Shown here piece after piece: positions 25,721 through 33,242 of a stretch of 64,000 nucleotides of DNA (the stretch's first letter is position 1; every line of letters begins with the position of its first letter). The notes beneath the pieces were generated by a model. That model was given only the letters and a program-made list of their open reading frames with translations, ran no database searches and was not told where the DNA came from. Source of the stretch: Ruminococcus sp. UBA1394 (GTDB taxonomy: Bacteria; Bacillota; Clostridia; Oscillospirales; Ruminococcaceae); NCBI GenBank assembly GCA_002305725.1, contig DBQM01000003.1, forward strand, positions 22,161 to 86,160. Reading direction: 5' to 3'. The position numbers and the translations under genes were made by a program.

Positions 25721-25771
25721 CATGAAAACGGACAGATTATGAATAATTTTCATAAATTTAGCCGAAATGAC

Positions 25772-25799
25772 TTGACAAAAATCTTAAATGTAGTAAAAT
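25772..25799 (+). promoter_or_regulatory. Sigma-A promoter of pfkA
   Basis: TTGACA (25772-25777) and TAAAAT (25794-25799) have a 16-base spacer, about 48 bases before the pfkA ATG. No clear terminator for dnaE was seen in the gap. Confidence 0.65.
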
Positions 25800-25847
25800 A
25801 GTATATGGTAAATTAAACATGCCATAAGGCGGATAGGAGTTATAATA

Positions 25848-26810
25848 ATGCTTAAAAAGATTGGTGTTTTGACAAGCGGAGGAGACGCCCCGGGAATGAA
25901 TGCTGCTGTTCGTGCAGTAACAAGAGCCGCTATAAGAAAGGGTATGCAGGTTTACGGTATCCGCAGAGGATATAATGGACTTATCAACGGTGATGTTATT
26001 GAAATGAACGAAAGAAGCGTTTCTGATATTATTCAGAGAGGCGGTACAATGCTTTATACTGCAAGATGTCCTGAATTCAGAACTGAAGAAGGCGTTGAAA
26101 AAGCTAAGGCAAAGTGTGAAGAACTTGGTCTTGAGGGTATTGTTGTAATCGGCGGTGACGGTTCTTTCAGAGGTGCGGCTGACCTTTCAGCAAAGGGTAT
26201 TCTTTGTGTAGGACTTCCCGGCACAATCGATAACGATATATCATGTACAGAATATACTATCGGCTATGACACAGCTATGAATACAGCTATGGAAATGGTT
26301 GACAAGCTCAGAGATACTGCTCAGTCACACGACAGATGCAGCGTTGTAGAAGTAATGGGCAGAGGTGCAGGCTTTATTGCTGTTAATACAGGTGTTGCCT
26401 GCGGTGCGACTTATGTAATTACAAGTGAGGTTCCTTACAATCTTGACGAAGTTGCAAAGAAGATGCTTGAGTCAAGAAAAACAGGCAAGCAGCACTTTAT
26501 TATCATTGTTTCCGAGGGCGTTGGTCATTCGGAAGAAATCGCAAGAACTCTTCAGGAAAAGACTGGTATCGAGGCAAGAACCACAATTCTCGGTCACGTT
26601 CAGAGAGGCGGTTCGCCGACAGTAAGAGACAGAGTTGTTGCAAGCCAGATGGGTTATTACGCAGTTGACCTGCTTTCACAGGGTATCGGTAACAGAGTTG
26701 TCGGAATGCAGAGCAACAAGATTGTTGACTTTGACATTCAGGAAGCGCTTTCCATGAAAAAGCCTTTCGAAGACGATCTTTACCATATCGCAGGCGAGAT
26801 TGCGTTCTAA
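25848..26810 (+). CDS. pfkA: ATP-dependent 6-phosphofructokinase
   Basis: A 320-residue cytosolic enzyme that phosphorylates fructose 6-phosphate, the committed step of glycolysis. Family A signatures are intact: TSGGDAPGMNA at residues 9-19 (ATP site), GGDGSFRGA near 103-111, the catalytic PGTIDNDI near 124-131, MGRGAGFIA near 168-176 and HVQRGGSP near 248-255. Gly at position 104 in GGDGS indicates ATP rather than pyrophosphate as donor. Length is standard for bacterial PfkA. The start has a TAGGAG ribosome binding site. It is transcribed from its own promoter, and the folT riboswitch begins shortly after it. Confidence 0.97.
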   Translation: MLKKIGVLTSGGDAPGMNAAVRAVTRAAIRKGMQVYGIRRGYNGLINGDVIEMNERSVSDIIQRGGTMLYTARCPEFRTEEGVEKAKAKCEELGLEGIVVIGGDGSFRGAADLSAKGILCVGLPGTIDNDISCTEYTIGYDTAMNTAMEMVDKLRDTAQSHDRCSVVEVMGRGAGFIAVNTGVACGATYVITSEVPYNLDEVAKKMLESRKTGKQHFIIIVSEGVGHSEEIARTLQEKTGIEARTTILGHVQRGGSPTVRDRVVASQMGYYAVDLLSQGIGNRVVGMQSNKIVDFDIQEALSMKKPFEDDLYHIAGEIAF

Positions 26811-26828
26811 TAAATCATACGAATATAA

Positions 26829-26934
26829 GCATCAGAGTAGGAAACTGTGCGTGAAGTGTCCGGCAGACGGGGAGTTGCTGCCGGGACGAAAAGCTGAAAA
26901 GCTTGCGGTATAGTTTCCGCATCCCGCTGAATGC
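26829..26934 (+). promoter_or_regulatory. Tetrahydrofolate (THF) riboswitch
   Basis: The conserved THF-aptamer blocks are present in order: GAGTAGGAAAC near 26835-26845, GTGAAGTG near 26851-26858, a stem CCGGCAG/CTGCCGG (26860-26866 and 26878-26884) enclosing ACGGGGAGTTG, then GGACGAAAAGC and the 3' block TTTCCGCATCCCG near 26914-26926. P1 can form between 26829-26835 and 26927-26934. The SD of folT (26983-26989) lies about 50 bases further on, behind a TTTGTGC/GCACAAA hairpin that probably belongs to the expression platform. The downstream gene is a folate transporter, as expected. Confidence 0.9.
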
Positions 26935-26994
26935 ATGAAGTGCCTTTTCATAACGGCTTCTTTGTGCAAGTCAGCACAAATCAAGGAGGTTTTT

Positions 26995-27579
26995 ATGAAA
27001 AGGTTTATTTCAATTTTTCGGGATTCTGCAAAGGAACTGACAGATATCAGGTGTATTGTCGTAACAGGAATGCTTATTGCTGTTCACGTTCTGCTGGGAA
27101 TTTTTATAATGATTCCGGTTGGTGAATATATAAAGATTTCATTCAGTTTTCTTGCACTTGCTGCAATAGGTATGCTTTTCGGTCCTGTTCCTGCAGCAAT
27201 GGCCGGAGCTGTAACTGACATACTCGGATTCCTGCTGGCAAATAAAACCGGCGGTGCATACCATCCCGGCTTTACACTTGTACAGATCACAGGCGGCTTA
27301 ATTTATGGCATCATACTTTACAAAGCTGAAATGAACAAATTCTTTTCAGTCAGATGTGCTGTTTCAAAGCTTTGTATTGTCGTTATATGCAATCTGACTT
27401 TAAACTCATATTTTCTCAGTGTACTTTATGGTCAGTCATTCTGGGGACTTATGCCGGCAAGACTGCTGAAAAATGCTATTCAGCTTCCGGTTGACGTAGT
27501 TCTTATGTCCATTGTTCTCCCGACTGTCTATGTTATTTATAAACGGGTATTCGGAGAAAAAAACGCTCTGGCAAAATAA
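26995..27579 (+). CDS. folT: Folate ECF transporter S component FolT
   Basis: A 194-residue membrane protein with about six hydrophobic segments, the S component that binds folate outside the cell and docks on a shared energising module (EcfA, EcfA', EcfT). Residues 20-60 (VTGMLIAVHVLLGIF...IKISFSFLALAAIGMLFGP in parts) and the GAVTDILGFLL and GGAYHPGFTLVQ stretches are typical of FolT. The preceding THF riboswitch independently supports folate. The ATG at 26995 has AAGGAGG six bases upstream; upstream in-frame codons lie in the riboswitch region. No EcfA/T genes are adjacent, so it should be a group II S component sharing a module encoded elsewhere. Confidence 0.93.
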   Translation: MKRFISIFRDSAKELTDIRCIVVTGMLIAVHVLLGIFIMIPVGEYIKISFSFLALAAIGMLFGPVPAAMAGAVTDILGFLLANKTGGAYHPGFTLVQITGGLIYGIILYKAEMNKFFSVRCAVSKLCIVVICNLTLNSYFLSVLYGQSFWGLMPARLLKNAIQLPVDVVLMSIVLPTVYVIYKRVFGEKNALAK

Positions 27580-27681
27580 ATTTCATCAGCATATTAAGTA
27601 TGCAAATCCTTTTGCAGATCAAAAATTCATAATTAAAAAAGAAAAACTGTGATTTTCTTTAATTGATTAACGGAGATAAAA

Positions 27682-28488
27682 ATGAAAAGAAAAATAGGTT
27701 TTATCGGCGCCGGAAATATGGGAAGCGCTATAATGAGAGGCGTTTCGCTAAGTGAACTGCGCTGGGAAATTGAAATTTATGCGGCAGACCCTGACGAATC
27801 AAAGCTTGACGCACTGTCAGACTGTGACATCATAAAATGCAAAGATTCTGCAGAGCTTATGGACGAAAGCGATATAGTTTTTCTGGCTGTTAAGCCTCAG
27901 GTTCTTGAAAATGTACTGAAGTCACTTGACGGTCATGTAAGAGATGAGCATATATTTGTTTCGATAGCCGCTGGCATTTCAGCAGATTTTATCAGAAATA
28001 CACTCGATAATCAGAATGTAGGTGTAATTCTTGTTATGCCGAATACACCTCTTCTTCTCAAAGAGGGTGCAACAGCAATTGCATCAACTGATTCCGTACC
28101 GGAAAAGCAGTTTAAATTTGTCTGCAGCGTATTTGAATCCTGCGGACAGGTTCAGGTTATTTCCGAAGATAAAATGAAGGAAATTATTGCTATAAACGGC
28201 AGCAGTCCGGCATTTATTTATCTTTTTGCAAAGGGATTTATTGACTACGCCGCTAAAAACGGTATTGATGCTGAGGCAGCAAAAAAACTTTTCTGCCAGA
28301 GCCTTGTAGGTTCTGCAAAAATGATGACAGATTCCGGATATACCATTGACGAACTAATTAAAATGGTTTCCTCACCGGGCGGTACAACCCTTGCAGGTCT
28401 TGACAGACTTTACGCAAACGACCTGCTCAAAGCGGTTGACGAGGCTTGTGACGCCTGCACAAAGCGTGCATACGAGCTTTCAAAATAA
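27682..28488 (+). CDS. proC: Pyrroline-5-carboxylate reductase
   Basis: A 268-residue NAD(P)H-dependent enzyme catalysing the last step of proline synthesis. The N-terminal Rossmann motif GFIGAGNMGSAIMRG is at residues 5-19. VFLAVKPQ and VMPNTP are conserved coenzyme-site stretches, and the C-terminal signature SPGGTTLAGLDRL near 233-245 is diagnostic. Length is standard. The start is an ATG with a CGGAG ribosome binding site. The 100 bases upstream contain only an AT-rich weak hairpin (27631-27664), which may end folT transcription. Confidence 0.95.
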   Translation: MKRKIGFIGAGNMGSAIMRGVSLSELRWEIEIYAADPDESKLDALSDCDIIKCKDSAELMDESDIVFLAVKPQVLENVLKSLDGHVRDEHIFVSIAAGISADFIRNTLDNQNVGVILVMPNTPLLLKEGATAIASTDSVPEKQFKFVCSVFESCGQVQVISEDKMKEIIAINGSSPAFIYLFAKGFIDYAAKNGIDAEAAKKLFCQSLVGSAKMMTDSGYTIDELIKMVSSPGGTTLAGLDRLYANDLLKAVDEACDACTKRAYELSK

Positions 28489-28561
28489 CTGCGTATATTT
28501 TTTATAAAGACAGCATATCCTTTTTAAAAAAGGCTTTGCCAAAGAAAAGGATTGATGTTCA

Positions 28562-29176
28562 ATGAAAATAACAGCTGCAGATATGACTGCATCACAAAAA
28601 AGAAAATTGTCTTTGGGAATACTTATGCTGTTTATGTTTGCCGGTGTTATAGCCGGAACACTGCTTGTTATAAAGGACGCAGACAGATTTTTTGTAACAA
28701 CAGATTTGTTCAGTCAGCGTCTGATAAAAAGCAGCGGAACAAAAACACTTCTGAAAGTTTTCTCAGACTCTTTCCTGCCGCTTGCTGCAATACTTTTGTT
28801 CCAGATGATATGCGGTTTTTTTGCATTGGGACAGCCTCTGTGTGCATTTACTCTGTTTCACCGGGGTGCGGCAGGAGGAATATCTGCAGCATTGATTTAT
28901 TGTGAGTATGGATTAAAAGGCTTTTTTATTATTGTTATCATGCTTTTGCCGGTTCTTGTTTTTAATATGTACATATTGGTTTTTGGTGCGAGAGAATCGG
29001 TCAGGCTTTCTAATATTTTAGCCGGATTTATTTTGGGGAAAGACTGCGGGGAGAATGAGTCAATCAGACTTTATCTGTTAAAGTTTTTGATTTTGACTGC
29101 CTTTGCGCTGATATGTTCAGTACTTGACAGCGCATTGACATATATTTTTACAGGCTTGCTATTAAGGAATCACTGA
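28562..29176 (+). CDS. SpoIIM-like membrane protein
   Basis: A 204-residue integral membrane protein with about five hydrophobic segments and a short cytoplasmic N-terminus. The general architecture and the GFFALGQPLCAFTLFHRGAAGG stretch (parts: GFFALGQPL, LFHRGAAGG) near residues 87-108 resemble stage II sporulation protein M, which in Bacillus forms the SpoIIDMP peptidoglycan-degrading complex in engulfment. No spoIID or spoIIP is nearby, and proteins of this fold also occur in non-sporulating bacteria. The ATG at 28562 has an AAAGGA site ten bases upstream. The family is moderately supported; a sporulation role is not shown. Confidence 0.7.
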   Translation: MKITAADMTASQKRKLSLGILMLFMFAGVIAGTLLVIKDADRFFVTTDLFSQRLIKSSGTKTLLKVFSDSFLPLAAILLFQMICGFFALGQPLCAFTLFHRGAAGGISAALIYCEYGLKGFFIIVIMLLPVLVFNMYILVFGARESVRLSNILAGFILGKDCGENESIRLYLLKFLILTAFALICSVLDSALTYIFTGLLLRNH

Positions 29177-29210
29177 TTAAAGCCATCAAACAAGGAGTGT
29201 AAATTACTAA

Positions 29211-30143
29211 ATGGGAATTTTTGGTTCAGATTATGAAAGTGCCGGAGTAGGAATACCCAAAAATGCGCCTAAGAAAAAGGGCATATTCAGATTTTTTGAG
29301 CTTATGTTCAGAAAGTTCTGGAAACTTATTCAGGTGAATTTGCTTTACTTTGTCTTTTTTATTCCGCTACTTTTCGCCGGATATGCATATTTAAAGGTTT
29401 CAGACCCGAAAGTTGCAGCAATTATGATAGCTTTCTGCCTTATAGTGTTTGCGGCTGTTATCGGTCCTGCAACTGCCGGAATGATGAAAATTCTCAGAAA
29501 TTATACGCTTGAAAGGCATTCGTTTATTCTTACGGATTTTAAAGAAGCTTTTTCAAAAAACTATAAATATTCCTTTGTCCTCGGACTGCTTGATATTTTA
29601 GTTGTGATTTCAGTTGCTGCGGGAATTTATGTTTATCCACAGCTTGCCAAAGTTTACGGTAATGGAATACTGATACTTTTCGTTATCAGCCTGAGCGTCG
29701 GACTTATTGCAGTAATGATGAATTTTTATGCTTTTCTTATGATTGTTGCAACTGACCTGTCCTTTAAAAATATCCTTAAAAATTCCTTTGTGCTTGCCTG
29801 TGTGGCACTCAAAAAAAATCTTCTGACACTTCTGATATCACTGCTCATTGTGGGAGTATTTGTTGTACTGATACTGCTGAATATGAACACAGTATTTCTT
29901 CTGCCATTTGTACCGGCTGCATTTATTGCTTTTATAATATGCTTTAACTCATATCCGGTTATTCAGAAATATGTAATAAATCCGTATTACGAGCAGAAAG
30001 GCGAAGTTAACCCCGAACTTGCTGATGCTGAAGCTGACAGCGAAGACGAAGAGGTTCTTTTTGAGGATAAAGGCGGTTCAGAAAAGCCGATAGAAAAGAA
30101 GAAAACCAAAAAAAAGTCCGCAAAGGGAAAAATAATTTCATGA
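29211..30143 (+). CDS. YesL/DUF624-like membrane protein
   Basis: A 310-residue membrane protein with five or six hydrophobic segments, and a charged tail (residues 265-310) first acidic (EADSEDEEVLFED) and then strongly basic (KKKTKKKSAKGK). The FWKLIQVNLLYFVFFIPLLF stretch near residues 36-55 followed by GPATAGMMKILRNY resembles the DUF624 (YesL) family, which is often found with carbohydrate-uptake genes in Firmicutes and has no settled function. Here it lies 34 bases after the SpoIIM-like gene with a CAAGGAGTG ribosome binding site. The long acidic-then-basic tail is unusual for the family. Confidence 0.75.
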   Translation: MGIFGSDYESAGVGIPKNAPKKKGIFRFFELMFRKFWKLIQVNLLYFVFFIPLLFAGYAYLKVSDPKVAAIMIAFCLIVFAAVIGPATAGMMKILRNYTLERHSFILTDFKEAFSKNYKYSFVLGLLDILVVISVAAGIYVYPQLAKVYGNGILILFVISLSVGLIAVMMNFYAFLMIVATDLSFKNILKNSFVLACVALKKNLLTLLISLLIVGVFVVLILLNMNTVFLLPFVPAAFIAFIICFNSYPVIQKYVINPYYEQKGEVNPELADAEADSEDEEVLFEDKGGSEKPIEKKKTKKKSAKGKIIS

Positions 30144-30159
30144 TATTGTAAAAAAAGAC

Positions 30160-30188
30160 TTTACAGATCAAAAAAAATATGATATAAT
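30160..30188 (+). promoter_or_regulatory. Sigma-A promoter of rpsO
   Basis: TTTACA (30160-30165) and TATAAT (30183-30188) have a 17-base spacer. This gives a leader of roughly 95 bases before the rpsO start. Confidence 0.75.
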
Positions 30189-30189
30189 T

Positions 30190-30272
30190 ATAAACGTCCA
30201 TGTACGTGGTTTCAGGATCAAGCCCTTTTGGGGAGTATTACCTGCCTGCTACTACGCCATAGGATAAATAAT
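30190..30272 (+). promoter_or_regulatory. Probable structured leader of rpsO (S15 autoregulatory candidate)
   Basis: The leader between promoter and SD contains paired segments such as CCATGTACGTGG (30199-30210) and CCC...GGGG (30223-30233), followed by CTGCCTGCTACTACGCC. In several bacteria S15 represses its own translation by binding the rpsO leader, and the leader structures differ among phyla. No known S15 leader family could be confirmed by eye. Confidence 0.4.
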
Positions 30273-30288
30273 CAAAGAGGTGAAAACA

Positions 30289-30555
30289 ATGTTACTGAAA
30301 GAAGAAAAAACAGCTGTTATTGAAGCTAACAAGACACATGAGAATGATACAGGTTCTCCTGAGGTTCAGATTGCTATTCTCACAAAGAGAATCAATGACC
30401 TTACTGAACATCTCAAGGTTCACAAGAAGGACCATCATTCAAGAAGAGGTCTGCTTAAGATGGTAGGTCACAGACGTAACCTCCTTAACTACCTCAAGAA
30501 AAAGGATATCAACAGATACCGTGCAATTATCGAAAAGCTTGGTATCCGTAAATAA
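30289..30555 (+). CDS. rpsO: 30S ribosomal protein S15
   Basis: An 88-residue small-subunit protein that binds the three-way junction of 16S rRNA helices 20-22 and nucleates assembly of the platform. Family stretches are intact: TGSPEVQIA near residues 21-29, HLKVHKKDHHSRRGLL near 41-56 and RRNLLNYLKKKD near 62-73. The ATG at 30289 is chosen because AAGAGGTG lies seven bases upstream and gives the standard 88-89 residue length; a GTG three codons earlier is part of the SD region. It is followed by a weak terminator-like hairpin and then pnp, the usual gene order. Confidence 0.97.
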   Translation: MLLKEEKTAVIEANKTHENDTGSPEVQIAILTKRINDLTEHLKVHKKDHHSRRGLLKMVGHRRNLLNYLKKKDINRYRAIIEKLGIRK

Positions 30556-30563
30556 TCACGCTC

Positions 30564-30599
30564 TGAAAGGCAGTCGGGAGAAATCCTTTCTGCCTTTTC
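30564..30599 (+). terminator. Weak terminator or attenuator between rpsO and pnp
   Basis: An 8-10 bp stem (30564-30573 with 30590-30599) has a T-rich 3' arm and no long T-run afterwards. It probably reduces rather than blocks read-through into pnp. Confidence 0.55.
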
Positions 30600-30628
30600 A
30601 AGCTATATAAATGAATTGAAAATCAATG

Positions 30629-30701
30629 CAGTAGTGGTAATTTTAGCATTAAACCGTAAATCTCTCCGGGGATTCAGGGTTTATTGCTAAAGCTGCTACT
30701 G
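30629..30701 (+). promoter_or_regulatory. Long hairpin in the pnp leader
   Basis: CAGTAG (30629-30634) pairs with CTACTG (30696-30701), and TTTAGCATTAAACC (30642-30655) pairs with GGTTTATTGCTAAA (30678-30691) with one mismatch. A smaller AATCTC/GGGATT hairpin sits at the tip. The structure ends five bases before the pnp SD (AGGAGG, 30707-30712). In Escherichia coli, RNase III cleavage of a pnp leader hairpin drives autoregulation by PNPase; an analogous role here is an inference. Confidence 0.6.
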
Positions 30702-30718
30702 ATAACAGGAGGCAGTTT

Positions 30719-32833
30719 ATGTTTGAAAATTACAAGACTTTTAAAACTACATTTGCCGGCAGAGAACTGATGGTTGAAACAGGCAAAACCTGTGAACTTT
30801 CAAACGGTTCATGCTGGGTTCATTACGGCGAAACTGTTGTTATGGCTAACGTAACAGCAAGCCCGAAGCCGAGAGAGGGAGTTGACTTTTTCCCGCTTGC
30901 AGTTGATTATGAGGAAAGACTTTATTCTGTAGGAAAGATACCGGGTTCATTTACAAAGAGAGAGGGCAAGCCGTCTGAAAAGGCTATCCTTACTTCCAGA
31001 ATGGTTGACAGACCTATCAGACCGCTTTTCCCTAAGGACATGAGAAATGATGTTTCAGTTGTAATGACTGTTCTTGCGGTTGACCCTGACTGTTCACCGG
31101 AAATCACAGGCATGATTGCAACATCAATTGCACTTTCAATTTCTGATATTCCGTGGAACGGTCCTATTGCCGGAATAAGCGTTGGTCTTGTTGACGGTGA
31201 AATAGTTCTTAACCCGACACTTGCTCAGAGAGCAAAGACAGATTTGAATCTGACAGTTGCCGGTTCTGCTGAAAAAATCGTTATGATTGAGGCTGGAGCT
31301 AACCAGGTTGAGGATGACCTTATGCTCAAAGCCATTATGACAGGTCACGAAGAAATCAAAAAAATGGTTGCTTTTATTGCTGATATCCAGTCACAGATAG
31401 GCAAGAAGAAGTTTGAATTTGAATCACAGGAAGTTGACCACGATATGTTTGACGCAATTGAGGAATTTGCGTCCGACAGAGTAAAATTTGCTCTTGACAC
31501 TAATGACAAGAATATCCGTGAAGAAAGACTCCAGCCGATTAAAGATGATATCCACGCAAAATTTGATGAAGTTTATCCTGAAAAGGAAGCTATGATAGAC
31601 GAGTGCATCTATAAGCTCCAGAAGAAGATTGTAAGAAACTGGCTTTATGAGGGCAAGCGTGTTGACGGCAGAGGTATTGACGAAATCAGACCTCTTGCTG
31701 CTGAAGTAGGCGTACTGCCGAGAGTTCACGGTTCCGGTCTTTTCACAAGAGGACAGACACAGGTTCTTACAATTGCAACACTTGGTCCTGTAAGTGATGC
31801 TCAGAGAATTGACGGTCTGGACGAGGAAGAGTCAAAGAGATATATGCACCACTACAACTTCCCGTCATATTCAGTAGGTGAAACAAAGCCGAGCAGAGGT
31901 CCGGGCAGACGTGAGATTGGTCACGGCGCACTTGCAGAAAGAGCCCTTGAACCGGTTATTCCGTCAGTTGAGGAATTCCCTTATGCGTTAAGACTGGTTT
32001 CTGAGGTACTTTCCTCAAACGGTTCAACATCACAGGGTTCTATCTGCGGTTCAACACTTGCACTTATGGACGCAGGAGTTCCAATCAAAGCACCTGTTGC
32101 TGGTATTTCATGCGGTCTTATTACAAAACCGGACAGCGACGAGTTTATGACAATGGTTGATATTCAGGGACTTGAAGATTTCTTCGGCGATATGGACTTT
32201 AAGGTTGGCGGTACTCACAAGGGTATCACAGCTATCCAGGTGGATATCAAGGTTGACGGTCTTACTCCTGCAATCATCAAGGAAGCTTTTGAAAAGACAA
32301 GAAAAGCAAGACTTTATATTCTTGATGAAATTATGCTGAAAGCTATTCCGCAGCCAAGGGATACTGTAAACAAGTATGCTCCGAAAATGCTCCAGACCAA
32401 AATAGATGTTGATAAAATCAGAGATGTAATCGGTCAGGGCGGTAAGGTAATTCAGAAGATAACTGCTGAGTGCGACGTTAAAATCGACATTAACGAGGAC
32501 GGCAGCGTATTCATTTCCGGCGTTGACCTTGACAACTGCAATAAGGCGCTTTCAATCGTTAAGACTATTGCTGACGGTCCGGAGATTGGCGGAATTTACA
32601 AGGGCAAGGTCGTAAGACTTATGTCATTCGGCGCATTCGTTGAAATTGCTCCGGGCAAGGACGGTCTTGTTCATATATCAAAGCTTGATAAGGCAAGAGT
32701 TGAAAAGGTTGAGGACGTTGTTTCAATCGGTGATGAGATTCTTGTAAAGGTAGTTGAGATCGACAAGCAGGGAAGAATAAATCTTTCCAGAAAAGATGCT
32801 CTTGCTGACCTTGAGGCTAAAAAAGAAAATTAA
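30719..32833 (+). CDS. pnp: Polyribonucleotide nucleotidyltransferase (PNPase)
   Basis: A 704-residue phosphorolytic 3'-5' exoribonuclease of the RNA-degradation machinery. Two RNase PH-like domains (about 1-220 and 305-540) are joined by a helical linker. The second carries the FFRGQTQ-type and FGDMDFK catalytic stretches (here FTRGQTQ, FFGDMDFKVGGT). A KH domain (about 550-610, IDVDKIRDVIGQGGKVIQKI in parts) and an S1 domain (about 620-690, GGIYKGKVVRLMSFGAFVEI in parts) follow. Length and order match the family. It starts with ATG behind AGGAGG and a long leader hairpin. Confidence 0.97.
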   Translation: MFENYKTFKTTFAGRELMVETGKTCELSNGSCWVHYGETVVMANVTASPKPREGVDFFPLAVDYEERLYSVGKIPGSFTKREGKPSEKAILTSRMVDRPIRPLFPKDMRNDVSVVMTVLAVDPDCSPEITGMIATSIALSISDIPWNGPIAGISVGLVDGEIVLNPTLAQRAKTDLNLTVAGSAEKIVMIEAGANQVEDDLMLKAIMTGHEEIKKMVAFIADIQSQIGKKKFEFESQEVDHDMFDAIEEFASDRVKFALDTNDKNIREERLQPIKDDIHAKFDEVYPEKEAMIDECIYKLQKKIVRNWLYEGKRVDGRGIDEIRPLAAEVGVLPRVHGSGLFTRGQTQVLTIATLGPVSDAQRIDGLDEEESKRYMHHYNFPSYSVGETKPSRGPGRREIGHGALAERALEPVIPSVEEFPYALRLVSEVLSSNGSTSQGSICGSTLALMDAGVPIKAPVAGISCGLITKPDSDEFMTMVDIQGLEDFFGDMDFKVGGTHKGITAIQVDIKVDGLTPAIIKEAFEKTRKARLYILDEIMLKAIPQPRDTVNKYAPKMLQTKIDVDKIRDVIGQGGKVIQKITAECDVKIDINEDGSVFISGVDLDNCNKALSIVKTIADGPEIGGIYKGKVVRLMSFGAFVEIAPGKDGLVHISKLDKARVEKVEDVVSIGDEILVKVVEIDKQGRINLSRKDALADLEAKKEN

Positions 32834-32838
32834 TTCAC

Positions 32839-32866
32839 AAAATGCCCTTTTACAGGGCATTTTATT
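32839..32866 (+). terminator. Rho-independent terminator after pnp
   Basis: A 9-bp stem (32839-32847 with 32855-32863) with a 7-base loop is followed by T-rich sequence, six bases after the pnp stop codon. Confidence 0.85.
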
Positions 32867-33042
32867 TTATTCAACTATCAGTTAAATTTTATATATTATT
32901 TATTTGTGTTAAAATTTGTACTTTTGTGTTAATGTTGACTTATAAAATAAATTTATGCAGCATAAAAAGATATGAATATTTTTTTCGCACTAAAAACATT
33001 TTAATACATTTATCAGAACGACGTTTTAAAGATTAAAATTAC
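32867..33042. other. AT-rich intergenic stretch with no recognisable feature
   Basis: Between the pnp terminator and the first NrdR-like box I see only AT-rich sequence. A 64-codon open frame here has no ribosome binding site and no recognisable protein features. Confidence 0.5.
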
Positions 33043-33058
33043 ACACTATATATAGAAA
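33043..33058. promoter_or_regulatory. Distal NrdR-like half-conserved box
   Basis: ACACTATATATAGAAA matches the left half of the NrdR box (ACACTATATATAGTGT-type) and is degenerate at the right end. It lies about 130 bases upstream of the paired boxes, so it may be an accessory site or chance. Confidence 0.4.
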
Positions 33059-33145
33059 AACAAGATATAGTTTACGCCAAGCTTGATATGACACCTTATG
33101 AAAAGTGCAAGAAATCCACAATGGTTATATGTGCATTTTTTTACC

Positions 33146-33173
33146 TTGACTTTTGTTCTTTATATGGTATAAT
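33146..33173 (+). promoter_or_regulatory. Promoter of nrdDG
   Basis: TTGACT (33146-33151) and TATAAT (33168-33173) have a 16-base spacer. The -10 overlaps the first base pairs of the NrdR box at 33172-33187, so repressor binding would block polymerase. Confidence 0.75.
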
Positions 33174-33219
33174 ACTATATATAGTGGTTTGGACGAAGTT
33201 TGAACACTATATATTGTGT
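33172..33219. promoter_or_regulatory. Tandem NrdR boxes of nrdDG
   Basis: Two 16-base near-palindromes, ATACTATATATAGTGG (33172-33187) and ACACTATATATTGTGT (33204-33219), match the NrdR recognition consensus. They start 32 bases apart, about three helical turns, which is the spacing NrdR needs for cooperative binding. They flank the transcription start region and end 24 bases before the nrdD ATG. Confidence 0.88.
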
Positions 33220-33242
33220 TTTATGTTTCAGGGAGGGCTAAA

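Noticed and set aside
32842..33036. 64-codon open frame after pnp
   Set aside because: It begins inside the pnp terminator, has no SD and has AT-rich composition typical of noncoding DNA.
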